Shown: positions 25,186 through 33,295, numbered from the stretch's first letter. The stretch is DNA of 64,000 nt from Bellilinea sp040754815 (GCA_040754815.1 JBFMBX010000002.1:62001-126000); one strand, 5' to 3'. Made by a program: numbers and translations. Notes: a model not told the origin generated them from the sequence alone.

Positions 25186-26126
25186 GACACCGGAGCACTT
25201 TCCCCAACGCGCGGGTCTATAATGCGGTGTAGAATATCTACCAGCCCGTTCAGGATTTGAAATACCACGGCGATGAGAATGACCGAAGTCAACACCACAG
25301 GATAATCCTGATCAAAAACTGCCTGAACGATGAGTCGTCCAATCCCCGGATAAGCAAACAGGGTCTCAATAATTACTGCCCCTCCCAATAAATGTCCTGT
25401 TTGGATCCCAATAAACGTCAGTGCTGGAACGAGCGCGTTTCGAAGAATATGATTTTGCCAGATTTCTTTTGGAGAAAGACCTTTAGCACGCGCTGTAATG
25501 ACATAAAACTGGCGCAGTTCTTCGATCATTCGTGAACGAACCAGACGACTGATCACCGCAGCCGTGGGAATAGTCAATGAAATGGTGGGCAAAATTAGAT
25601 GTTTAACGCTACCCCCTCCCACAACAGGCAACCAGCCAAGGTTAATCGAAAAGATTTGAGTCAGCAGAATAGCACCAGAAAAGGCAGGCACCGCAAGAAA
25701 AATGGTTACGGCAACCAAAATGCCGGTATCAATCCAGGATTGATACTTCATCGCCGATAACATCCCCAGCCCAAATCCTGTAAAAGTTGCCAGCGAAATA
25801 GACAAAAAACTGAGAACCAGCGTGTTGAGAAAGCGTTCACCGATTAACTCAACCACCGGTCTCCCCCTGACCAGCGAGGTGCCAAAATCTCCCTGAATAA
25901 AGTGGAGCATATATTCAGCATAACGGGATAAAAGCGGTTTATCCAGATTCAATTGCCGCTCCAGGGTGGCTATCTGGTCCTGAGATGCTTCATCCCCTAC
26001 CAGCGAATCAATCACACTGCCGGGGGAGCTTTCCAATATCATAAACGCCAGCAAACTGGCCATCAAAATTGATGCCAGTCTGCTGGCCAGAGATTGAAAA
26101 ATGAGCAGTGCCGTTTTACCTTTCAC
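25182..26126 (-). CDS. Oligopeptide-type ABC transporter permease (DppB/OppB-like)
   Basis: A 314-residue permease with six membrane spans. The N-terminal region has the DppB pattern (RLASILMASLLAFMIL...SPGSVID), followed by LNLDKPLLSRYAEYM and the conserved FGTSLVRGRPV. The EAA loop is TARAKGLSPKEIWQNHILRNALVP and the C-terminus has the FAYPGIGRLIVQAV motif. It overlaps both neighbours by 4 bp, so it is coupled with the binding protein and the second permease. Substrate specificity of this transporter type is set by the binding protein. Confidence 0.93.
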   Translation of the reverse strand: MKGKTALLIFQSLASRLASILMASLLAFMILESSPGSVIDSLVGDEASQDQIATLERQLNLDKPLLSRYAEYMLHFIQGDFGTSLVRGRPVVELIGERFLNTLVLSFLSISLATFTGFGLGMLSAMKYQSWIDTGILVAVTIFLAVPAFSGAILLTQIFSINLGWLPVVGGGSVKHLILPTISLTIPTAAVISRLVRSRMIEELRQFYVITARAKGLSPKEIWQNHILRNALVPALTFIGIQTGHLLGGAVIIETLFAYPGIGRLIVQAVFDQDYPVVLTSVILIAVVFQILNGLVDILHRIIDPRVGESAPVS

Positions 26127-27790
26127 GGTTTCAACCAGGCATCGGTCAACACCAACCGCCCCATCGGGCCAACGATGTAATCCACAATCGTGTTACGGAT
26201 GACCAGATAATCCTTTGGACTGTAGATGGGAATCCAGGGCTGTTCCTGAATCAGGATTTTCTGCGCTTCGGAGTACAACTCATTACGCTTTTGAGCATCC
26301 ATTTCCATGGCAGCCGCTTCCAGAATCTCATCCAGAGCAGGATTACTGTAAAAAGAGCGGTTTGTCCGGCCAATCCGTGAAGTGGAGAGATAGACGTTCA
26401 ATACATCGGCGTCATTCCAGTCATACCGCCAGAGCATGGTCTGATATTCGCCCTTTGCAGCCAGTTCACTGGCGGCATTGCTCTCCAGCAGCTTGATGCT
26501 GACTGTGATACCCGCCCGCTGTAACTGCTCTTGAATGACGGTTGCAATGGCTTCATTAGGGGCACGGGTCGAAGTCAGGATTTCCAGCGAGAGTTCTTCT
26601 GCATTCTCTTTGTTGACCCATTTTCCATCGGCCCCCTTTTCAAAACCTGCTTCAAGGAGCAATTTCTCGGCCTCTTCAGGGCTATATAGCGGCGCCTCAT
26701 CTTTGAGTGATTCATCGTAGCCGGGCAGGGTTGGCGCCAGCGGAGAGAAAGCAGCCGTACCAATCCCGCCAAGTGCCGTGTTGACGATCTCATCTTTATC
26801 AATCAAATGAGCAATCGCCCGCCGCACGCGCACGTCTCCAAACGGCTCGGCCTGCACATTAAATCCCAGATAAACCAGACTGTTGAGGTTTGTTTCAATC
26901 AATTGAGCCGAAGGGTCATTACGGAGCACTTCCAGCTGGGAAGGCTGATTGATGAAAATGACATCCACTTCCCCACTTTGGAAGGCCATCAATTGGGTTG
27001 TCGCATCCGGCACAACCTTGAACAGAATTCTTTCCAGATAAGGGGAAGCCTGATTTTTCAAAATGGAAGGTCCCCATTTATACTCCTCGTTTCGGATCAC
27101 TGAAATGGAAACTCCCGATTGCCAGTTTTCTAACTTGAAGGGTCCGCTGCCAACAAGGTTCAAGCCAAAAGAATCACCGTATTTCTCGACCGCAGAAGGG
27201 CTGATAATTCCAGCGTAAGCGGTTGAGAGCGCACTGAACAAGGTGGATGAAGGTTGTTTCAGGTGAAAAACCACCTGATTTTCTCCAATGGCTTCGATGG
27301 ATTCGATATTCGAAAAACTGCTCACCAGCGGCGACTTTGAACCTTCCTGCATAATCCGTTGATAAGTGAAGCGCACCGCTTCAGCATTCAACGGCGTTCC
27401 ATCATGAAAGGTTACGCCATCCCGTAAAAAGAAAGTGATTGTTTTTCCATCCTCGCTGATCGTCCACTTTTCCGCAAGGTAGGGTTTATAGGTATTGTCA
27501 ATATCCCGGTAGATCAAGGTGTCCAACAGATAAGGCAAAATAACATTTTGACCGGATGAAGCAGCACCATGAGGATCGAGGGTAGTCGGCTCGGAGGTTA
27601 TCGCCCGGGTAAGAGTTCCACCCCGCACAGGTAAATCATCTTCCGCTGGTTGAACGGTTGTTGGTTGAACTTCCGTGGGAGCGGTTCCCGAAGGTGTTTC
27701 AATTACTTGAGATGTGTCGGAATTCGAGCGAATCGCACAGGCAGTTAGAGCAATCGTTAAGATGGATAAAAAGATAAATAATTTACGCAT
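26123..27790 (-). CDS. ABC transporter substrate-binding lipoprotein, SBP family 5 (DppA-like)
   Basis: A 555-residue lipoprotein with lipobox LTAC (Cys18) and a Thr/Pro linker to residue ~55. The family 5 binding fold follows: GGTLTRAITSEPTTLDPHG, YLAEKWTISEDGKTITFFLRDGV, VGSGPFKLENW and the hinge segment VRRAIAHLIDKDEIV. Members bind peptides, nickel, and in the case of DppA and HbpA also heme. Its gene begins 3 bp after hemY, in an operon of late heme genes, so a porphyrin or heme ligand is an attractive inference; peptide binding remains the default. Confidence 0.92.
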   Translation of the reverse strand: MRKLFIFLSILTIALTACAIRSNSDTSQVIETPSGTAPTEVQPTTVQPAEDDLPVRGGTLTRAITSEPTTLDPHGAASSGQNVILPYLLDTLIYRDIDNTYKPYLAEKWTISEDGKTITFFLRDGVTFHDGTPLNAEAVRFTYQRIMQEGSKSPLVSSFSNIESIEAIGENQVVFHLKQPSSTLFSALSTAYAGIISPSAVEKYGDSFGLNLVGSGPFKLENWQSGVSISVIRNEEYKWGPSILKNQASPYLERILFKVVPDATTQLMAFQSGEVDVIFINQPSQLEVLRNDPSAQLIETNLNSLVYLGFNVQAEPFGDVRVRRAIAHLIDKDEIVNTALGGIGTAAFSPLAPTLPGYDESLKDEAPLYSPEEAEKLLLEAGFEKGADGKWVNKENAEELSLEILTSTRAPNEAIATVIQEQLQRAGITVSIKLLESNAASELAAKGEYQTMLWRYDWNDADVLNVYLSTSRIGRTNRSFYSNPALDEILEAAAMEMDAQKRNELYSEAQKILIQEQPWIPIYSPKDYLVIRNTIVDYIVGPMGRLVLTDAWLKP

Positions 27791-27793
27791 GGT

Positions 27794-29251
27794 TTACTCC
27801 TTTCCATTAAGGGATTCAAAAATTAACTTTGCGCTTGTCGTCCCGCTATGAACACAGTCCGGTATGCCAACCCCCTGATAAGCAGAACCGGCTAAGACCA
27901 CATTGGGCAACTCTTCAGCGCAACTTTCAAACAATTTCTGGACATGATTCAAATGACCAACATGATATTGAGGATTACTTTTTATCCAGCGGTAAATGCG
28001 CTTGAGTACCGGCTCCGCCGTAATTCCCTGAATTTTCCTTAGTTCTTCTCGAACGATGCGGAAAAGCGATTCATCGTCGCAATCAACCAGATACTCCTTC
28101 CCCGGCCCGCCAGCAAAACAGCGCAACAGCAGGTACTCTTGCGGCGCCCTGTTTTCAAACTTAAACGAAGTCCATGTGCAGGCTGATATCAGTCTGTTTT
28201 CTTTGCGAGGAACGACAAACCCAAAACCTTTGAAAGGTCTGGTAATATCCTGTTTGCGAAAAGCAAGGGAGATGGTAGCCGTTGAGACATATTCGATTTG
28301 CTCTAAGAGGGCTGCGGTATTCGGTGCAAGGGATTTTATGAGGGCCGCAGCAGAATAGGATGGAACCGCCAGAATAATGGCATCTGCTACCAAAACCTCG
28401 CCGTTACGCAAATGAATTGCATATCTTTCACCCGAATAGCGGGTGACTTTCACTGCCGGGTTTGAAAGAAAAATATGGCACTGCTCGGAGATGGCTTTCT
28501 CCAATCTCTCCGTGAATTGACTCATGCCATTCCGAAACGATAAAAACATTGAACCACCGGAAGAGGATGACCTGCTGCCATGACCATTTCTACGCTGAGC
28601 CAGCATTCCCCGGATGAGACTGCCGTGCTTACTCTCCAAATCGCGAAATCGCGGGAAGGTGGCCAGCAGACTTTGTTTTTCCGGATCGGAGACATGGATA
28701 CCGCCCAATAGAGGTTCTGCAATTTTTTCCAATGCTTCTTTTCCTAAACGGCGGCGGACGAAATCCGCCACACTTTCGTCTTCCGAAGTGGGCTGCGGAG
28801 GAATGAACCAGTCCATTCCCATGCGAATCTTCCCCGGCAGGCTGATCAGTGGAGAAGTCACAAAAGGCGTAAACCGGGTGGGAATGATCAGCATGACGCC
28901 GTCAGGTAACGGTGTGAGGCGGCCTTTATCGAGTACGAAGACTTTCCGATTCTGATCCTGTGTGCCGATAATCTCATCACTCAGACCGATCTCGGTTGCC
29001 AGTTCCTTTGCCCACGGTTTTTGCCTCAAAAAACAGTCCGGCCCTCCCTCGATAATAAAATCATCCACCCGGTTGGTGATGATTTTGCCTCCCAGCCGTT
29101 CATCACCTTCTACCAGTACGATGTTCAACGAAAGATTGTGAGAATGCTTTTCTTTTTGGAGATAGTAGGCTGCCGAAAGACCCGCTATCCCTCCGCCGAT
29201 TATCACCACCTGTCGTGAGTTTATTTCAGGATTATTTTGGGTAATCACCAT
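27794..29251 (-). CDS. hemY: Coproporphyrinogen III / protoporphyrinogen oxidase
   Basis: A 485-residue FAD enzyme of the HemY/CgoX type, which oxidises coproporphyrinogen III (or protoporphyrinogen IX) to the porphyrin with oxygen. The FAD motif VVIIGGGIAGLSAAYYLQ is followed by EGDERLGGKI and the substrate-channel FIIEGGPDCFL; the C-terminus has VVLAGSAYQGVGIPDCVHSG, the usual HemY signature. Because HemQ is encoded in the same operon, the coproporphyrin-dependent role (CgoX) is more likely. Its start overlaps the end of hemH by 20 bp, which supports co-translation. Confidence 0.95.
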   Translation of the reverse strand: MVITQNNPEINSRQVVIIGGGIAGLSAAYYLQKEKHSHNLSLNIVLVEGDERLGGKIITNRVDDFIIEGGPDCFLRQKPWAKELATEIGLSDEIIGTQDQNRKVFVLDKGRLTPLPDGVMLIIPTRFTPFVTSPLISLPGKIRMGMDWFIPPQPTSEDESVADFVRRRLGKEALEKIAEPLLGGIHVSDPEKQSLLATFPRFRDLESKHGSLIRGMLAQRRNGHGSRSSSSGGSMFLSFRNGMSQFTERLEKAISEQCHIFLSNPAVKVTRYSGERYAIHLRNGEVLVADAIILAVPSYSAAALIKSLAPNTAALLEQIEYVSTATISLAFRKQDITRPFKGFGFVVPRKENRLISACTWTSFKFENRAPQEYLLLRCFAGGPGKEYLVDCDDESLFRIVREELRKIQGITAEPVLKRIYRWIKSNPQYHVGHLNHVQKLFESCAEELPNVVLAGSAYQGVGIPDCVHSGTTSAKLIFESLNGKE

Positions 29252-30200
29252 AACGATAATCTCCGGAAAGAAGAATCGAAGCCATAGCCTTAATGAACAA
29301 AGGATTTGAATTCATGGATGGTGTTCGATACAGGGTTACTCCCTTCTTTGCGGCAAATTTTTTCGCTTCAATGTCAATATCAAAGAGGACCTCCACATGA
29401 TCACACAAAAATCCAATCGCCGAGACCACGATGGTAGTATGTCCCGTGGTTGACAAACGATTGATGGTTTCTTCAAGTGTCGGCCCTAACCAGCGTCCAG
29501 CCGCAGCCCCCGCACTTTGAAAACAATACGTCCATTCTTCCGTTCGCAAGCCGGCTTCATCCGCAACCAATCTGCTCAATTCGGCGAATTGCTTTTCATA
29601 AGGATCACCCTGATTGGCCAGGGCAGCCGGTAAACTGTGAGCCGTAAAGACCACAAAAGGTTTATGCTGACCCAAAGCCAAAATTTCTTCCATGCTGTTT
29701 TTCAGGTTGACGGCCGCAGCCTTTACAAATAGCGGATGGCTGTACCATGCCCCGATTTGAAATAGCGAAAGATTTTGCCGCCAATCCTCTTCAATATCCT
29801 CAGAATCAATGGCCTTTTTCAGTTGTTCGTAATACGCGCCCGTACTCATTCTCGATTCAAAGGGCGTCATGCACACTGTAATCAGTTCCCTAATCCCTTT
29901 TTGAGCAATCTCGCGGATTGTTTCATGGATATAGGGTTTCCAGTGCCTCATCCCCACAAAAACCTGAAACTTGTGCTGGCCGTTTCTGTTCAATTCTTCT
30001 TCCAATGCTCTTGCCTGAGAGCAGGTCATTTCCAGCAAGGGGGATTTTCCGCCGATCGCGGCATATCGTTCGCGAATTTCCTCGATTAACTCACGAGGGG
30101 TTTGTCTGCCCCCACGAACATCCAGTAAATAGGGTTCGACATCGTCCAGATTATTCGGCCCACCGTAAGCCATCAAAAGAACCGCGCGTGTATCTTTCAT
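29232..30200 (-). CDS. hemH: Ferrochelatase / coproporphyrin III ferrochelatase
   Basis: A 322-residue soluble enzyme that inserts ferrous iron into coproporphyrin III (CpfC) or protoporphyrin IX. It starts with the typical VLLMAYGGPNNLDDVEPYL. The catalytic His is in FTAHSLPAA and the acidic metal-site Glu in CDHVEVLFDID. There is no C-terminal [2Fe-2S] cysteine cluster or membrane anchor. Its ATG overlaps the stop of hemQ by 4 bp and its end overlaps hemY, so the three late-pathway enzymes are translationally coupled. Confidence 0.96.
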   Translation of the reverse strand: MKDTRAVLLMAYGGPNNLDDVEPYLLDVRGGRQTPRELIEEIRERYAAIGGKSPLLEMTCSQARALEEELNRNGQHKFQVFVGMRHWKPYIHETIREIAQKGIRELITVCMTPFESRMSTGAYYEQLKKAIDSEDIEEDWRQNLSLFQIGAWYSHPLFVKAAAVNLKNSMEEILALGQHKPFVVFTAHSLPAALANQGDPYEKQFAELSRLVADEAGLRTEEWTYCFQSAGAAAGRWLGPTLEETINRLSTTGHTTIVVSAIGFLCDHVEVLFDIDIEAKKFAAKKGVTLYRTPSMNSNPLFIKAMASILLSGDYRYGDYPK

Positions 30201-30889
30201 GCTTCACCTGAAAATATTTCGGCAATCTCTTCGGCCTTTCGATACACAGCGGTAAATAAGGGGGTATCGGATAAAGTAAATCTCCTCGCTTCACTGGAAC
30301 GCAATTCGGTAACCAGCAATGAGAAGGTATTTAAATCCTCTGTTTCATAGGTAACGATAAATTCCTGATCCTGCAACCCAATAGAATACAAAAGTAATTG
30401 TTTTATTTCAGGATATGAATGACCGATACGGATGTGTTCGTTCATCATTCCTTGACGGGTATCGCGGCTGAGTTTGTACCATTCAGCCGTTTTGGTGAAT
30501 GGGTAAAAAATCAGATACCGTGCCCGTGATGATGAAAAAGGATCGATTTCTTGTGCGGACTTTCCCCGTGAATAATCCGAGGGGCGGGTCATACCCCACC
30601 AGTCTGCGGTCACTTCGATCATCGAACGAAATGGAGTGAAAAATCTGGCTAATTCCTCAAAAAATCGGTCGGCTCCCACTCTATCGGTCAATGCAATAGA
30701 TGCCCAAACCAAAAAATCGGCTTGAGTTTTCAGGGGAAATATCTGATACGACTCAACATGAATTTCTTCATGTCTCTTCAATTCCCCGTAAAACCGGTCA
30801 AAGAATTGTTTGCGTTTGCCGGCATCCAGTTGCCAGAAGGTAGGTAGCAATCGAATGAAAGAAAAGGAACAAAGTACTTGATCTCTCAT
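30197..30889 (-). CDS. hemQ: Coproheme decarboxylase (HemQ/ChdC, chlorite dismutase-like)
   Basis: A 230-residue member of the chlorite dismutase fold. ChdC uses peroxide to decarboxylate two propionates of coproheme III to give heme b. The key residues of the Gram-positive-type enzymes can be placed: Tyr129 in LIFYPFTKT (catalytic tyrosine) and His152 in RQGMMNEHIRIG (proximal heme ligand). The C-terminal GLQDQEFIVTYETED and the closing SDTPLFTAV fit. The Arg of true chlorite dismutases is not evident. It lies 69 bp after a radical SAM gene and overlaps hemH by 4 bp. Confidence 0.92.
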   Translation of the reverse strand: MRDQVLCSFSFIRLLPTFWQLDAGKRKQFFDRFYGELKRHEEIHVESYQIFPLKTQADFLVWASIALTDRVGADRFFEELARFFTPFRSMIEVTADWWGMTRPSDYSRGKSAQEIDPFSSSRARYLIFYPFTKTAEWYKLSRDTRQGMMNEHIRIGHSYPEIKQLLLYSIGLQDQEFIVTYETEDLNTFSLLVTELRSSEARRFTLSDTPLFTAVYRKAEEIAEIFSGEA

Positions 30890-30958
30890 CAGAGATACTC
30901 CTCAACATCAAGGATTACTGCCCGGCAGGCAGTTTTACCAAACCGACCGGTTTATGGC

Positions 30959-32152
30959 TTAAATTGTTTGAACAGCAAGTGCTTCACTGAACGGAAACGA
31001 ACCGGGTTGATAGGAACAGAATGGTTCTTCCGCCAGATAATTTCCCGTCATTGCAAAGGCGCGGGAGCGCGAACCGCCACAAACGAAGCGGTATTCACAT
31101 CGGCCACAACGGCCCTCTAAAGCGTCTTTATCTCTTAATGCTTTGAAAAGTTCGCTGTTCTGATAAATTTCTCCCAGACTCTTCTCCCGCACATTTCCGG
31201 CACTGATGGGGAGATAACCCGATGGAAAGACTTCGCCAAGTAGAGAGATAAACACAAATCCATCACCGGCATTGATATGCATGGGAGTTCGCTTCATCCG
31301 ATCTTCTCCCTGTCGTTGTGCCGGATTATGTTTGAGATATTGATTCAATTTTTCTTTCAGGGAAAAATAGGTATCATTCAGGTTCATGTACTGTTCAACC
31401 GGTAAATTGTGCAGATCAAGATAAGTGCGCTGCAAAACCACCCGCTTATAGTGATGGCCTTCCGTCGTTTTCAGGCCAATGTATTTTGAAGCATCATACA
31501 GAAAATTCATGACCGCCTCATAATCGGCGGGCGAGATTTCATCCTCGGCTAAACCTCGACCGGTGGGAACCAGAAAGAATACACTCCATGTCATTGCCCC
31601 TAAATTCCTCACCAGTTCAAACATAGCCGGTAAATCCATGAGGTTATAACGGGTAACCGTTGTATTAATTTGCAATTTCAAACCAATTTCACGGGCAATT
31701 TTCCACCCATTTACAGTCCACTCATACGATCCTTTTACCCCCCTGAATGCATCATGCAATTCAGCAGTCGAACCATCCAGACTTAGAGAAATTGCCTTGC
31801 AGCCAGAATTTTTTAATCTCTCCAGATTGGATCGATTCAATAAAGGCGTTCCGGAGGGAGAAATAGCCACCGGTAAACCCCGTTCAGCGGCGTACGCCGT
31901 TAAGTCAAAAATATCATCCCGTTTGAAAGGATCACCCCCGGTCATAATAAATAGCGGATGAGGTGTCCCCAGCTCAAGCACCTGTTCAATGAGCCGTTTT
32001 CCCTCTTCAAACGATAAAGCAAAAGGATGATGATTGGGTTGTGACTCGGCACGGCAATGTTTGCAAGCCAGATCACAGGCCTGAGTCGTTTCCCAGATCA
32101 CCATGAAAGGACGAAGGTTTAAATCATAGACAGGCTGACGAATGAGTTTCAT
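30959..32152 (-). CDS. Radical SAM/SPASM protein, AhbD-like
   Basis: A 397-residue enzyme with an N-terminal CxxxCxxC cluster at Cys26, Cys30 and Cys33 (TQACDLACKHC) that binds the SAM [4Fe-4S] cluster, the MTGGDPFKRDD motif, and a C-terminal SPASM domain with several cysteines (GRCGRCEYRFVCGG and CSY) for auxiliary clusters. The closest known role is that of AhbD, which decarboxylates iron-coproporphyrin to heme without oxygen, and of related proteins found in heme clusters. Its place between the regulator and hemQ supports a heme function. A peptide-modifying role is the alternative, but no precursor peptide gene is seen. Confidence 0.88.
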   Translation of the reverse strand: MKLIRQPVYDLNLRPFMVIWETTQACDLACKHCRAESQPNHHPFALSFEEGKRLIEQVLELGTPHPLFIMTGGDPFKRDDIFDLTAYAAERGLPVAISPSGTPLLNRSNLERLKNSGCKAISLSLDGSTAELHDAFRGVKGSYEWTVNGWKIAREIGLKLQINTTVTRYNLMDLPAMFELVRNLGAMTWSVFFLVPTGRGLAEDEISPADYEAVMNFLYDASKYIGLKTTEGHHYKRVVLQRTYLDLHNLPVEQYMNLNDTYFSLKEKLNQYLKHNPAQRQGEDRMKRTPMHINAGDGFVFISLLGEVFPSGYLPISAGNVREKSLGEIYQNSELFKALRDKDALEGRCGRCEYRFVCGGSRSRAFAMTGNYLAEEPFCSYQPGSFPFSEALAVQTI

Positions 32153-32188
32153 AATATTTACCCTGTAATGGAGTGTTCAGTAGTACCT

Positions 32189-32797
32189 TTACTCATACTG
32201 TTTAGCCATTTCAATCAAAACCCGATCGAGAAAAAAATTTACTCTCTCAAAAAGGCGTTGACTTTCTATATCCGGTATCCCGTGGATTGTGCCGGTTTCG
32301 TGAATTGAATTAAGCATGGACTGACGAAAGAACAGGAAGGTTTGAATACATTCACTCAAACTCAATCCCATGCTTTTACACACCTGCCCATACTCAGCGG
32401 CAATAATTTCACCCTCCCTCAAAAAGGCCTCGCCATTCGACTCCCGGCCGCAAAACTGAAACAATAAAGCAATCAAACGTTGACCGGTAGCCCGCAAATT
32501 CTGCCGCATGGCGTCATTCATTTGCAAATACCATTTCTGGTGGGTAATAATTTCACTTTGTAAGTTTTGGCGGGTTTTTGTGATGGCTTCATTCTTAATC
32601 TCTTCCAGTTCTACCGGCAGGGCAACGATTTGGCGATATCTTGCCAGGAAATCTTCAATTGCTTTTTGATTGAACTTGCGTCTGCCGCCCGGTGTTCTGA
32701 TGTGTTCGATCAATCCCTGATCTGCCCATCGGCGCAGGGTTGTAAAATGCACACCCAGTAAACTGGCTGCCTGTGAAAGACTGAGCCATTGATCCAT
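32189..32797 (-). CDS. MerR/excisionase-type HTH regulator with C-terminal sensor-like domain
   Basis: A 202-residue protein. The N-terminus is a winged HTH (LSLSQAASLLGVHFTTLRRWADQGLIEHIRTPGGRRKF). After a ~30-residue coiled linker, residues ~90-200 form an all-helical domain that resembles the RsbRD N-terminal/globin-like sensor fold (my inference). It is the first gene of the heme/ABC operon, 36 bp before the radical SAM gene, so it is probably the local regulator and autoregulated. Possible signals include heme, porphyrin or oxygen. Ten-base direct repeats lie directly before its start. Confidence 0.82.
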   Translation of the reverse strand: MDQWLSLSQAASLLGVHFTTLRRWADQGLIEHIRTPGGRRKFNQKAIEDFLARYRQIVALPVELEEIKNEAITKTRQNLQSEIITHQKWYLQMNDAMRQNLRATGQRLIALLFQFCGRESNGEAFLREGEIIAAEYGQVCKSMGLSLSECIQTFLFFRQSMLNSIHETGTIHGIPDIESQRLFERVNFFLDRVLIEMAKQYE

Positions 32798-32805
32798 TTT
32801 TTTTT

Positions 32806-32825
32806 CTATGTATTTCTATGTATTT
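32806..32825 (-). repeat. Direct repeat in the heme-operon leader, possible operator
   Basis: Two adjacent 10-bp copies (ctatgtattt on the plus strand) lie just upstream of the regulator start codon and downstream of the promoter. A regulator-binding site is possible but cannot be shown from sequence. Confidence 0.45.
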
Positions 32826-32848
32826 ATGATGATTCCTCAACAGCGTTC

Positions 32849-32877
32849 AGTTTATTTGACTTGAAGAAGTATGTCAA
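32849..32877 (-). promoter_or_regulatory. Sigma-70 promoter of the heme/ABC operon
   Basis: On the minus strand TTGACA (32872-32877) and TAAACT (32849-32854) are separated by 17 bp. A TTGAC...GTCAA dyad spans the -35 and spacer, which may be an operator. The first start codon is about 52 bp downstream of the -10. Confidence 0.75.
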
Positions 32878-33024
32878 GGTGTATTCAATTAGCGTTGTAT
32901 AAGAGTTTATTTCCGGGATTTAATAATTTTTTAAGAGGGATAACGGCGTGTTTCCCCTGCGGATTTCTCAGGTGACTCACCAGGGACTCGAATATCATCC
33001 CCTTACGGGGACCCTGAACCCACC

Positions 33025-33049
33025 AAAAAGCCCGCCTTTTCCGGCGGGC
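33025..33049 (-). terminator. Intrinsic terminator in repeat unit 1 (distal)
   Basis: GCCCGCC-GGAAAA-GGCGGGC followed by five T residues on the minus strand. It is the distal of two identical hairpins downstream of tRNA-Lys. Confidence 0.85.
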
Positions 33050-33141
33050 ATAAGGGATAACGGCGTGTTTCCCCTGCGGATTTCTCAGGTGACTCACCAG
33101 GGACTCGAATATCATCCCCTTACGGGGACCCTGAACCCAGC

Positions 33142-33166
33142 AAAAAGCCCGCCTTTTCCGGCGGGC
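33142..33166 (-). terminator. Intrinsic terminator of tRNA-Lys (proximal)
   Basis: The same GCCCGCC/GGCGGGC hairpin and T-run, about 41 bp after the tRNA-Lys 3' end on the minus strand; the first terminator met by the tRNA transcript. Confidence 0.87.
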
Positions 33167-33206
33167 ATAAGGGATAACGGCGTGTTTCCCCTGCGGATTT
33201 CTCAGG

Positions 33207-33279
33207 TGACTCACCAGGGACTCGAACCCTGAACCCACTGATTAAGAGTCAGTTGCTCTGCCAGTTGAGCTAGTGAGCC
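33207..33279 (-). tRNA. tRNA-Lys (anticodon CTT)
   Basis: A 73-nt cloverleaf on the minus strand: acceptor GGCTCAC/GTGAGTC with discriminator A, D-stem GCTC/GAGC, anticodon arm ACTGA-CTCTTAA-TCAGT, T-arm CAGGG-TTCGAGT-CCCTG. CCA is not encoded. A consensus promoter lies just upstream. Confidence 0.96.
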
Positions 33280-33295
33280 GTTCCGTGCAGGGCGT

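Larger units (their letters stand above)
32936..33237. repeat. 117-bp tandem repeats derived from the tRNA-Lys 3' half and its terminator
   Basis: Two full units (32936-33052 and 33053-33169) and a third partial unit (33170-33237) that runs into the intact tRNA-Lys gene. Read on the minus strand, each full unit holds the tRNA's T-arm and 3' acceptor strand, the 3' flank and an intrinsic terminator. In both extra copies a 19-bp segment interrupts the T-arm. The units differ from each other by about one base. Because 117 is a multiple of 3, they create repetitive open frames on both strands that are not genes. Confidence 0.92.

Noticed and set aside
32936..33237. Possible CRISPR array
   Set aside because: Units are 117 bp, directly contiguous, lack unique spacers and match the neighbouring tRNA gene; no cas genes are present.
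32885..33238. A 117-codon minus-strand frame and a matching plus-strand frame with a 39-residue repeat
   Set aside because: They arise because the 117-bp DNA repeat is a multiple of three; the sequence is tRNA fragment plus terminator, with no start signal.
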